Part shown: piece by piece, positions 7,731 to 15,288 of the stretch
How positions within the stretch are numbered: position 1 is the stretch's first letter
How the letters are laid out: each line of letters starts with the position of its first letter
Assembly (NCBI GenBank): GCA_023411375.1
Contig: JAEYOW010000024.1
Span: forward strand, 1-36,842
Reading direction: 5' to 3'
Length of the DNA: 36,842 nucleotides
DNA from: Bacillota bacterium
GTDB lineage: Bacteria; Bacillota; Clostridia; Christensenellales; Aristaeellaceae
Made by a program: the position numbers and the translations under genes
The notes under the pieces: model-generated
What the model saw: only the letters and a program-made list of their open reading frames with translations
Database searches by the model: none
What the model was told of the DNA's origin: nothing

Positions 7731-8204
7731 ATGCAAAAGATCGACAGGGAAGCGAAAATCACAAGAGCACGCGAGCTTTTCCTTTCCGGCTATAACTGCG
7801 CGCAGTCGGTGTTTGCCGCCTATGCGGAGGAGGCCGGGCTGACGGAGAGCCTCGCGCTCAGGCTGAGTAGCGGCTTTGGCGGCGGCATGGGCGGCCTAAG
7901 AAGCGTGTGCGGAGCGGTCAGCGGTATGTTCATGGTGGTAAGCGCCCTTCGCGGCTATGACGATGCGGCCGACACAGAGGGGAAAAAGCGCCTTTATGCG
8001 AGGGAACAGGCCATGGCGGCCCGCTTTGCCGAGGCCTATGAGGTGCTGGACTGCCGGGACCTGTTAAAGAGAAATCAAATCGCCGCTTCGGCGGCGCCAA
8101 GCGAGCGGACGCCGGAATACTATGCCAAACGCCCCTGCGCAAGGTATGTGGAGGCGTGCGCGGGGATCGTGGCGGATGAACTGAACGGGGAAGCGGAGCG
8201 CTGA
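7731..8204 (+). CDS. C_GCAxxG_C_C family protein
   Basis: A 157-residue protein of the C_GCAxxG_C_C family, named for its ordered cysteines. Here they appear in GYNCAQS (near residue 23), the SVCGAVSG motif (near 64), YEVLDCRDLL (near 105) and a C-terminal CARYVEACAG pair. SSGFGGGMGGLRSVCGA is a hallmark segment. The family is associated with redox or metal-binding roles in anaerobes, often as a fused or neighbouring small protein, but the reaction is not defined. Start ATG has a weak GAGG site. It is the last gene of the DUF3842-Mrp operon and faces the dipeptidase gene across a large dyad element. Confidence 0.88.
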   Translation: MQKIDREAKITRARELFLSGYNCAQSVFAAYAEEAGLTESLALRLSSGFGGGMGGLRSVCGAVSGMFMVVSALRGYDDAADTEGKKRLYAREQAMAARFAEAYEVLDCRDLLKRNQIAASAAPSERTPEYYAKRPCARYVEACAGIVADELNGEAER

Positions 8205-8217
8205 ATCGCAAAACTTT

Positions 8218-8314
8218 AAAAGCTGTGGAAACGACAACCCGCCGCATGTGAGCAAAACCCTTATGCGGCGGGGTTGGAAGGCGGAGCCTCCCAACGCCGT
8301 TTTCCACAGCTTTT
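8218..8314. terminator. Large nested dyad between convergent genes, probable bidirectional terminator
   Basis: Outer arms 8218-8233 (starts AAAAGCTGTGG) and 8298-8314 (ends CCACAGCTTTT) are complementary over 16 bp with one bulged T. Inside are a second helix, 8235-8247 with 8263-8276 (CCGCCGCAT core), and a smaller third helix around 8273-8298. The A-tract before and T-tract after would terminate transcription from both sides, and the element lies between two convergent stops. It is much larger than a normal terminator. The arms carry TTTCCACAG/TTTTCCACAG, which resemble DnaA boxes. Confidence 0.7.
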
Positions 8315-8317
8315 CTA

Positions 8318-9223
8318 TTACAGCCGTTTCATATATTGGGCGAAGTTCTCACCCGCGATGGCGCTTACCAGCGCCTCATCAAAGCCCCGGGCGCGCATCC
8401 TGTCCAGCAGCGCGGGCACGTCGCCCGCGTGGCGGAGGCCTTCGGGGTATTCGTCGATCCCGTCAAAGTCGCTGCCAAGGCCCACGTGATGTTCGCCGCC
8501 CAGTGCGCACATGTGGGCCATATGGTCGACTACCCGGTCGAGATCCGCTTTTCCGCTTTCGCTGAGAAAGACCGGGTAGAAGTTAACGCCTACATAGCCG
8601 CCCGCCGAAAAAATGGCGCGAAGCTGACTGTCCGTCAGGTTGCGGGGGTGGTCGCACAGGGCGCGGGCGCAGCTATGGGAGGCCATGGGCGGCGGGCCGC
8701 CGTCCAGCACTTCAAGGGCGCCGCGCGGATTGAGGTGCGACACATCCACCGCCATGCGGTTTTTGCGCATACGGGCCACGACCCTGCGTCCAAACGGCTT
8801 TAGGCTCCCGCTTCCGCCGCCGGTAGCGGGATAAGCCAGCCCATTTTCATTATTCCATACCAGCGCAGCCGCGCGAACGCCCGCGGCTGCATAAGCGTCC
8901 ACGCCGGCCTCGTCGCGGCCGAAGGCCTCGCCGCCCTCGATGGTGAGCATGACGTTAACCTGCCCCGCCTGGGCCTCCTCCACCTCGCGAATCTGCACAA
9001 AGCCCTGTGCTTTCAGCGCTTCAAACGCTGCGAGCTCGCGTTGGATGATTTCGTCCACCACGTTGTGCGCGCCGTCTGCCCCCACAAAAAGCGCGAGCGC
9101 CTGTACGCGCACGTCCTGCGTGCCAAGCAGACGCTCCTTTGTAACGTCAAAAGGCAGCCCGGCGGAACGTTCGGGCTGCTGCATGGCATAGAGCGTATCG
9201 GCGTGTGTATCGCATATCAGCAT
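8318..9223 (-). CDS. Membrane-dipeptidase family (M19) metallohydrolase
   Basis: A 301-residue binuclear-zinc dipeptidase of the renal dipeptidase family, which hydrolyses dipeptides, including those with a D-residue at the C-terminus. Metal ligands are visible: HAD (H7, D9), the bridging glutamate E96 in TIEGGEAF, H163 in DVSHLN and H183 in ASHSCARAL; GLGSDFDG (249-255) is the family signature near the C-terminus. No signal peptide, so it is probably cytoplasmic. The ATG at 9223 is preferred over the in-frame ATG at 9235, because the latter lies inside the AGGATGG ribosome site. Its 3' end runs into the dyad element shared with the convergent gene. Confidence 0.92.
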   Translation of the reverse strand: MLICDTHADTLYAMQQPERSAGLPFDVTKERLLGTQDVRVQALALFVGADGAHNVVDEIIQRELAAFEALKAQGFVQIREVEEAQAGQVNVMLTIEGGEAFGRDEAGVDAYAAAGVRAAALVWNNENGLAYPATGGGSGSLKPFGRRVVARMRKNRMAVDVSHLNPRGALEVLDGGPPPMASHSCARALCDHPRNLTDSQLRAIFSAGGYVGVNFYPVFLSESGKADLDRVVDHMAHMCALGGEHHVGLGSDFDGIDEYPEGLRHAGDVPALLDRMRARGFDEALVSAIAGENFAQYMKRL

Positions 9224-9345
9224 CGCTGTCACCATCCTTAATGTCCTTCAACATCGTTGTGATTTTTTGGAAAAAACGAAAAAGTCTTTATTGTCCTATG
9301 ACGCTTTTTTGCCGCCTGTCCGAGCATATGCCGACCCGCCCGGGC

Positions 9346-10803
9346 TTATTCCAGCTCCCCGTAATGCGCGCTGGGCGTCAGGTCATACACCACGCGGGAG
9401 ATACCGTGCACCTCCGAGCGGATGCGCTCGGCCGCCCGCTCCAGCACATCAAACGGCAGGCGCGCGGCGTAAGCCCCACCCTGAGCCGCCTGAAGCGCGC
9501 GCAGGCAGATGGCGTGGGTACCGGGCTGGTCCGGCCCCTCCACCAGGGTAGCGTAGTACTGCCAGAGGCGTTTTTCGTAGCCGCCCTGGCGGATTTCCTC
9601 GGTAAAGCACGCGTCCGCGGCGCGCAGCACGTCCAGACGCTCCTCAGTTACGTTGCCCATAACGCGCAGCGCCAGGCCGCTGGAGGGGAAGGGTCTGCGC
9701 TCCGCGATGGAGGCGGGCAGCTCAAGCGCCACGGCAAGTCGGCGAACCTCGTCCTTAAAGAGATTGCGGACGGGTTCAGATACCCGCAGATCGGCGTCCC
9801 CCTTGGCGACGTCGATTTCTCCGCTTGGCGAAAAGCCGTACAGCGCGTCGTTGAAATTGGTGCCCATGATAAGCGTGTGCACATCGGGCTCGTAGATCAA
9901 CTGCTTGAGCAGAATCTGCGTCATCAGCGAGGAGGCGATACGCTCCTTGTCCTCAGGACCGCTTACGCCGGAAAGCGTGCGCAAAAAAGCCTCCTTCGCG
10001 TCCACATAGGCGACCACAAGCCCCATCGTATCCATGAAACCGCCGATTACGCTCTGGGGTTCATCCAGCCGGAAAAGACCGGTATCCACAAATACGCAGA
10101 TCAGCCGGTCGCCTACCGCGAGGCTTGCCAGCTTGGCGCATACGGCGCTGTCCACCCCGCCGGAAACCGCGCACATGACCCGGCCCTCCGCAGCCACATT
10201 GCGAATGCGGTTGACTGCCTGGTCGATGATGCTGTCCTCGTCCCAGTCGGGCTTACAGCCGCAGACCCGGCAGGCAAAATTATACAGAAGCTGCGCGGCG
10301 TCGGGATCGTTGCGCTCTATGGGATATTGCAACGCGTACAGCGGAAGAAGGGTGTGCTTAAAGCCGATTACGCGTTCCGTAGCGGTCGCCAGAGGAACAA
10401 GCACATCGGGAAGCGTCAGCTCGTAAATACCGCGCAGCATGCGTTCTCCCCCGGTAATCTCTGAAAAAAGAGGATCGTCCGTCAGGCCGAGCGTCACAGC
10501 GCCGTTTCCGGAGGCGATTTCGTCGCATCGTCCGCCGTAATGGCGGCAAAGCGCTGCTGCGGCGGCGCCCAACGCAAGCACGGGCACGCCAGCCGTCAGT
10601 AGGGAAAAATCAAAATCCTCAAGCGCGTCGCCGTCCTCATCATCGGCCGCGAGCACGATGCCGCGCGGCATAAGCGCCGAGGCCTCCTGAGCGGAGGTAG
10701 CGAAGGGCAGCGGCGTGCAATAGACCTGGCGGCAGCGAAGCGTGCGGGCGGTCAGCCCGGACAGGCCGGGGTTGCGGCTGAGTACGAGAATGGTATCCTG
10801 CAT
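9346..10803 (-). CDS. GMP synthase-like protein with dead glutaminase domain
   Basis: A 485-residue homologue of GuaA with the same order: class I glutamine amidotransferase-like domain (1-185), PP-loop ATPase domain (195-370) and C-terminal dimerisation domain. The PP-loop SGGVDS (214-219), VFVDTGLFRL, NLFKDEVRRL and GISRVVYD are conserved. The normal nucleophile motif GxCYGMQ is replaced by LALGAAAA (76-83), and QFHPE by QYPIE (159-163), so cysteine and histidine of the triad are gone. In the synthetase part the GTxYPDVIES stretch reads GTNFNDALYG, the HHNVGGLP segment is missing, and the terminal KPPxTIEWE tail is replaced by TPSAHYGELE. GuaA uses these to bind XMP. It could be an ammonia-dependent or repurposed adenylating enzyme, or a pseudoenzyme. 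Start 10803 has GAAGGAGG. Confidence 0.85.
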   Translation of the reverse strand: MQDTILVLSRNPGLSGLTARTLRCRQVYCTPLPFATSAQEASALMPRGIVLAADDEDGDALEDFDFSLLTAGVPVLALGAAAAALCRHYGGRCDEIASGNGAVTLGLTDDPLFSEITGGERMLRGIYELTLPDVLVPLATATERVIGFKHTLLPLYALQYPIERNDPDAAQLLYNFACRVCGCKPDWDEDSIIDQAVNRIRNVAAEGRVMCAVSGGVDSAVCAKLASLAVGDRLICVFVDTGLFRLDEPQSVIGGFMDTMGLVVAYVDAKEAFLRTLSGVSGPEDKERIASSLMTQILLKQLIYEPDVHTLIMGTNFNDALYGFSPSGEIDVAKGDADLRVSEPVRNLFKDEVRRLAVALELPASIAERRPFPSSGLALRVMGNVTEERLDVLRAADACFTEEIRQGGYEKRLWQYYATLVEGPDQPGTHAICLRALQAAQGGAYAARLPFDVLERAAERIRSEVHGISRVVYDLTPSAHYGELE

Positions 10804-10841
10804 GAAAGCCTCCTTCAATGACTGCGCGGCGAACTGAAAGC

Positions 10842-10921
10842 GCAGGTTGAAATAACCGTAACGATTACCGGTTAGTATTCTGCGCCGAGGCTAAAAAAAC
10901 CTGCCTGAAACACCGGTTTTT
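10842..10921 (-). promoter_or_regulatory. Attenuator-like leader of the GuaA-like gene
   Basis: Three features lie between the minus-strand promoter and the gene. First is a hairpin AAAAACC/GGTTTTTTT (plus 10893-10921) ending in seven Ts on the minus strand, like an intrinsic terminator. Second is a strong hairpin over 10853-10874 (TAACCG/CGGTTA core, one bulge). Third, GCAGGTT, part of the terminator 3' arm on the minus strand, is fully complementary to AACCTGC further down (plus 10842-10848), allowing an alternative fold. No known riboswitch consensus is apparent. Confidence 0.45.
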
Positions 10922-10948
10922 CATGGCAGAACGGCGACCCGCGAAAGT

Positions 10949-10977
10949 TTTACATCCTGTTTCGGGGCGGATGTCAA
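10949..10977 (-). promoter_or_regulatory. Sigma-A promoter for the GuaA-like gene
   Basis: Minus-strand TTGACA (10977-10972), 17 bp, TGTAAA (10954-10949). It gives a leader of about 140 nt containing the attenuator-like hairpins. The rest of the 435-bp gene-free interval 10804-11238 is taken by this leader, the divergent promoter and the leader of the propeller gene. Confidence 0.6.
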
Positions 10978-11055
10978 GCGAAAGGTTTGTCGATTCGTCT
11001 GATGCAAGGGGCAGGCGTCGCTTCCGCCATGGCGGGAAGGGCCAGAAATCAGGGG

Positions 11056-11084
11056 TTGTAGACTTTGCGGATTATTGGTATAAT
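11056..11084 (+). promoter_or_regulatory. Sigma-A promoter (extended -10) for the propeller protein
   Basis: TTGTAG (11056-11061), 17 bp, TATAAT (11079-11084) with an upstream TG (11076-11077). The 150-nt leader that follows carries a perfect 7-bp hairpin CGGCCGC/GCGGCCG (11115-11138) and a smaller GGCGA/TCGCC one (11171-11183). Confidence 0.75.
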
Positions 11085-11238
11085 AAGCATTGGTATATGT
11101 TCGAAAACGTATGCCGGCCGCAGGACGGTAAGCGGCCGCAAATGAAGTTCACAAGCCATTTCCGCCGCAAGGCGATGTTCGCCCGACGCTTCCGCGGGCT
11201 ACCCCCTCAAAGGAACCAAGGATAAGGAGTGCGAAGAT

Positions 11239-14200
11239 TTGAGCGATTTCTACCGCAACCAACCCAACCCCAACGCCCCCTTTCAGGCGCCAGGCCATCG
11301 GGAAGGCGTGGATCCATGGGAAATGGACAACCCGGATGCGCCGATAGGCGGCTATTCGCCGCCGGGAGGCGGTTATGGCATGGACGCGGACCCGTTCGCG
11401 ACCTATGACGCGCCGCTTTCCCAGCCGGAAGCGGGCGCGGATTACGCCGCGTGGCAGCCGCCCCAGCCAATGGGCGCCAGCTTCCTGACGGACGAGCCCG
11501 CGCCTCTGGGGGCGGAGATGCAGCAGGGCGGTTTGCCCCTGTTTGCGCAGGACGGGCAGCCGGAGGCGGATTTTATGGAGCAGGGCGACGACGCGCCTAC
11601 CCGCATCGCGCGGCCTATTTCCGCACAGATGGTGAGCAAACGGACAACCGTGGAGCGCGCCGCGCGCTCGCCCTTTGCCCGGCCTGCTGAGGGGCCCGAG
11701 CCGGGGGAGGAGCCGCCCAGGCCGCAGCAAAAACCCACGGCGCAGGCCTCGCCCTTTGCGCGGCCCGCCGCGAAAACGGAGGAGGCACGGGCTGAGGAAA
11801 CCGCGGCGTCCAGCGCGCCCCAACGCCGCCGCCGCAGCCGAATGGACCGCTATGCGGCTGAGCAGGAGCGGCCTGAAATAAATGAAATGCCGGCATCCCC
11901 GCCCAGGGCGGAAAGCGCGCCGGACTTTGATCCTTTTGGAGCGGGCGACAGCGAAATGCCGGAGTCGGCCCCTCAGGAGGAGCCCGCCCGCTCGGAGCGC
12001 CGTGCGGCCGTGCCCGGCGGAAGGTATACGGGCGCCCGCACCGCCATGCCCAGCGGCGGCGTGCAGGCGCGTCCCGGCGGCAGCCCGGCCGTTCGCGCAC
12101 GGGTGGCGCAGGATCAGGAGGCGGTCGGGCAGCGGGGGGACATGGAGGGACAGCCCATACCGCCGGAAGACGGCAGGCGGTCCGCGCCCCAGGGCCAGCG
12201 GCCCTCTCAGCCCGGCCAGCGGCCCCAGGGACAGCGGCCGCCCCATCCTGGACAGCGTCCGGCGGGCCAGCGTCCGCTCCAGCCTGGACAACGCCCGGCA
12301 GGCCAGCGTCCCCCTCAATCTGGTCAGCGTCCGCCGCAGGCAGGTCAGCGCCCCGCGCCGCAGGGCCGGCGTCCGGTACAGCCCGGCCAGCGGCCTGTGC
12401 CGCAGGGAAAGCGCCCCATGCCCGCCAACATTGCGCTGGGCGCGCAGGGAATGCCCGGAGATCAAGCGGAAATGCCCGTACGCAGGCAAATGCCGGGTAT
12501 GGGCGGACAGGCTCCATACGACCGCCGGGGTCCCGGCCGGCCGTTGGAGGATGAAGCTCAGTTCAATCCACAGGCCTCTGTAGACCGCAAGCGTTATGAT
12601 TTTGAGGAAGTGGAAGAAGTGGAAACCCGCCGCGGCGGCATATTGATGCCGGTCGTGGTGGTGCTGCTGGTCATCGGCGGCCTGCTCGCGGGCATTTGCC
12701 TGCCCGACTGGGAAGGTATGGGCGGCGGCTTGGGTTCCGCTATGGGCGCGGTTAAATCGGCCGTGGTGTCGGTGTTTAGCAGCGTAAAGAATCTGATCGC
12801 GCCGGAGGAGGACCCCATCAAGAGCTTCAGTGCGGCCGCCTCTGAAAATACGGCGCCCACGCAGGTGATTTTCACCGTGCAGACCTCCAAAAACGTTCAG
12901 GGCCTTCGCATTGTTAACGATAACGGCGTCAACGTATACAACGGCGCGTACAGCGCCGATATGGAGAGTACGGGCGAGGTGATCAGCAACAGCAACGTGC
13001 TTTTGTGGAAACCTACCTGTACTGTTGAGGACGCTTATACCGGCGGCTTTACCGCCTATGCGCAGAAGAAAGACGGCTCCGAAAGCGAGGGCGTCCGCAG
13101 CGCAGGCACGCTGACAATTGTGGCGCCCAGGCCGGCTGCGCCGGCTATGCAGAGCTTTGTATGCGACACGCAGGTTGGAACGGTGCCCGCGAAGGTTGGT
13201 TTCACGCTTGTCACCTCGACGGACGTGACGGCTGTGCGTGTGGCGGACAGCTATGACACACCCATGGCCACCATGTACTATACGGATATGAACAGCGATG
13301 CCGGCAGCGTGACCGAGAGCGGCGAGACCCGTATATGGACGCTCTATGCCGACGTGAACGCGGCCTATGCCGGTGAATATACCGCGCAGTACCAGACCAG
13401 CGACGGCGACCTGAACTTTACCGATTCCGAATACAGCGTTCAGGTGGAGCTGACCGCAGAGGGCGGGGACGCGGGCGACGTCCCGGAAAGCACGGATATG
13501 CCGAAGGGCGAGGACGTTGTACCGGTGGCGGCGCTGGGCAATGCGGAAGAACCCGTTGCCACGCCCGCGCCTACCGGCACGCCCGAGCCTACCGCGACGC
13601 CGGAACCCACCGCCGTGCCAGATCCCACCACCACGCCCCTGCCCAGCTTGAGCGCAGAGCCGGCCGAGGCGGCCGCGCCCAGCGCCATCGGGCTGGAGGC
13701 GACGGTTTACGACGGCAGCAAGACCACGAAAACCTACTCCCGCACCAAAACCGTTTCCATGCTCAGCCCCTTCACCACGTATGCGGGCGGCAGCGATTAC
13801 GCCGTTTGGAAGCAGGCCGGCGTGCTCACCTTCCGCAGCGGCCCCATGCGCCAAAACGCCAGCTACGGCACGGTGGAGGTGGAGAGCGGAAAGCTCTCCC
13901 AGGTATGGAGCCAGCCGATCGGTAGCATGAAGGTGAGCGGCGGCACCTACTATGGCGTGGGAGCGCCCGGACAGCCCGTCATCGTCAAGTGGCCCACAGA
14001 GGTGCGCCAGCGCATGGGCATCCTGGACGCGATGAAGGGGGTCAAGGCGCTTAAGGAGGTTATCGTCGCGGGGCAGGACGGCAACCTGTACTTCTACAAC
14101 CTGCTGGACGGCGAAGCGACGCGTGAGCCGATCGAGCTGGGCGCGCCCAGCCGCGGCGGTGTTTCCGTCGCGACCAACGGCACGCCGATCCTCGGCGTAG

Positions 14201-15216
14201 GCCAGTACAATGCACGCCTTGCCAGCAAGACCGTGAAGAACGGCTACCACATCATCAACCTCCTGACCAATAAAAAGCAGGAGCTTATCCAGTGCGACGG
14301 CAAGGATAAGAACAGCAACTATTCCGGCGTGACCGGCGCGGCGCTGTTTGACAGCCAGAGCGGCACCATGATCTTTGGCAGTCAGAACGGCTTGATCTAT
14401 ACCGTGGAGCTGGGCGCGCAGAAGGAAGCGTACGATTATCAAACCGGCAAGCTGACGCTGGGCACCTCCCAGCAGGGCTATAAAACCCTTGCCGATAAGC
14501 AGAACAAGAAGAACACAAACATCGACGCCAGCGTCGCCATGTATAACAACTATATCTATTACGGCGACCAGAGCGGTATCGTGCAGTGCGTGGATATCAA
14601 CACCATGACGCCCGTATGGGCGGTCAATACCGGCGACAACGTGGATGCAACGCCGGCGCTGGATATTGAGGACGGACAGAACGTCGTCCTGTATACGGCC
14701 AACACGCTGATGAACCAGGGCCGCGCAGGTGTGTGCACCATCCGCCGCCTGAACGCCCTGACTGGCGAGCAGGACTGGGCGTATGAGGTTCCCGAGCTTG
14801 CTTACACTACCGAGTACGACATCGGCTGCTATGCCAGCCCGCTCGTGGGACAGGAGTCCATCAGCGACCTGGTGATATTCACCGTCAGCAAGGGCGCGGG
14901 CGGCGCGGCTGTCGTTGCGCTGAACAAGCAAAGCGGTTCCGTCGCATGGCAGACCGCGCTTAGCGCCACCACGGTTTCCAGCCCCGTGGCCGTGTACAAC
15001 AAAAATGGCGACGCTTGGATCATTCAGGCGCAAAGCAATGGAAACGTTCACCTGATGGACGCCAAGACCGGCAAGATCGTCGATACGCTTGCGCTGGCGA
15101 ACGCCGAGGGGGAAGCGGTGGAAATCGAGGGTTCTCCCGCCGTGTACGGCAACCTCATGGTGATCGGCACCACGGGTAAGGATAAGGGCGGCGTGTACTG
15201 CGTTAAAATCGACTGA
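11239..15216 (+). CDS. Membrane-anchored QRP-repeat / Ig-like / beta-propeller protein
   Basis: A 1,325-residue single-pass protein. Residues 1-460 are low-complexity, rich in Pro, Gln, Gly, Arg and Glu, with two SPFARPA copies and about twelve GQRP-type repeats at 319-394. A transmembrane segment at about 468-488 follows Arg-Arg-Gly-Gly, giving N-inside topology. Outside are two related Ig-like modules (about 535-630 and 640-735; compare VIFTVQTSKNVQGLRI with VGFTLVTSTDVTAVRV), a Pro-Thr linker (775-800) and a C-terminal domain (about 830-1325) with PQQ/BamB-like propeller repeats such as VQCVDINTMTPVWAVNTGD. No catalytic motif is seen. Start is TTG, 9 nt after AAGGAG. It has its own promoter; plsX follows 72 nt later. 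Function unknown; a surface sensor or scaffold is plausible. Confidence 0.85.
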   Translation: MSDFYRNQPNPNAPFQAPGHREGVDPWEMDNPDAPIGGYSPPGGGYGMDADPFATYDAPLSQPEAGADYAAWQPPQPMGASFLTDEPAPLGAEMQQGGLPLFAQDGQPEADFMEQGDDAPTRIARPISAQMVSKRTTVERAARSPFARPAEGPEPGEEPPRPQQKPTAQASPFARPAAKTEEARAEETAASSAPQRRRRSRMDRYAAEQERPEINEMPASPPRAESAPDFDPFGAGDSEMPESAPQEEPARSERRAAVPGGRYTGARTAMPSGGVQARPGGSPAVRARVAQDQEAVGQRGDMEGQPIPPEDGRRSAPQGQRPSQPGQRPQGQRPPHPGQRPAGQRPLQPGQRPAGQRPPQSGQRPPQAGQRPAPQGRRPVQPGQRPVPQGKRPMPANIALGAQGMPGDQAEMPVRRQMPGMGGQAPYDRRGPGRPLEDEAQFNPQASVDRKRYDFEEVEEVETRRGGILMPVVVVLLVIGGLLAGICLPDWEGMGGGLGSAMGAVKSAVVSVFSSVKNLIAPEEDPIKSFSAAASENTAPTQVIFTVQTSKNVQGLRIVNDNGVNVYNGAYSADMESTGEVISNSNVLLWKPTCTVEDAYTGGFTAYAQKKDGSESEGVRSAGTLTIVAPRPAAPAMQSFVCDTQVGTVPAKVGFTLVTSTDVTAVRVADSYDTPMATMYYTDMNSDAGSVTESGETRIWTLYADVNAAYAGEYTAQYQTSDGDLNFTDSEYSVQVELTAEGGDAGDVPESTDMPKGEDVVPVAALGNAEEPVATPAPTGTPEPTATPEPTAVPDPTTTPLPSLSAEPAEAAAPSAIGLEATVYDGSKTTKTYSRTKTVSMLSPFTTYAGGSDYAVWKQAGVLTFRSGPMRQNASYGTVEVESGKLSQVWSQPIGSMKVSGGTYYGVGAPGQPVIVKWPTEVRQRMGILDAMKGVKALKEVIVAGQDGNLYFYNLLDGEATREPIELGAPSRGGVSVATNGTPILGVGQYNARLASKTVKNGYHIINLLTNKKQELIQCDGKDKNSNYSGVTGAALFDSQSGTMIFGSQNGLIYTVELGAQKEAYDYQTGKLTLGTSQQGYKTLADKQNKKNTNIDASVAMYNNYIYYGDQSGIVQCVDINTMTPVWAVNTGDNVDATPALDIEDGQNVVLYTANTLMNQGRAGVCTIRRLNALTGEQDWAYEVPELAYTTEYDIGCYASPLVGQESISDLVIFTVSKGAGGAAVVALNKQSGSVAWQTALSATTVSSPVAVYNKNGDAWIIQAQSNGNVHLMDAKTGKIVDTLALANAEGEAVEIEGSPAVYGNLMVIGTTGKDKGGVYCVKID
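12193..12420 (+). repeat. In-gene tandem repeat encoding GQRP units
   Basis: About twelve imperfect 18-24-bp units encode PGQRPA/PGQRPP-like hexapeptides (residues 319-394 of the propeller protein). The units differ at third positions, so they are not a recent exact expansion, but the tract is a likely site of length variation. Confidence 0.85.
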
Positions 15217-15228
15217 CAAAAGAAGGCG

Positions 15229-15254
15229 CATGAAAGCCCCGAGGGCGTTTCATG
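15229..15254 (+). promoter_or_regulatory. Hairpin upstream of plsX
   Basis: CATGAAAGCCC (15229-15239) pairs with GGGC-G-TTTCATG (15243-15254) around a CGA loop, one bulged G. It lacks a U-tract. Exactly 16 nt separate it from GAGAGGATGG, the same arrangement as before the DUF3842 gene. It may act as a weak terminator of the upstream gene or as a leader element. Confidence 0.55.
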
Positions 15255-15288
15255 GCCAGTAAGTGGTCCTGAGAGGATGGTTGGCAAT

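Noticed and set aside
9205..10464. A 419-codon plus-strand frame opposite the GuaA-like gene
   Set aside because: Low-complexity antisense shadow; the minus-strand frame carries the PP-loop and a promoter.
11149..15231. A 1,360-codon open frame on the minus strand opposite the propeller gene
   Set aside because: Its composition is a His/Arg/Gly/Ala-rich shadow of the GC-biased sense gene, with no domain or membrane segment. The sense frame has a promoter, ribosome site, TM helix and recognisable modules.
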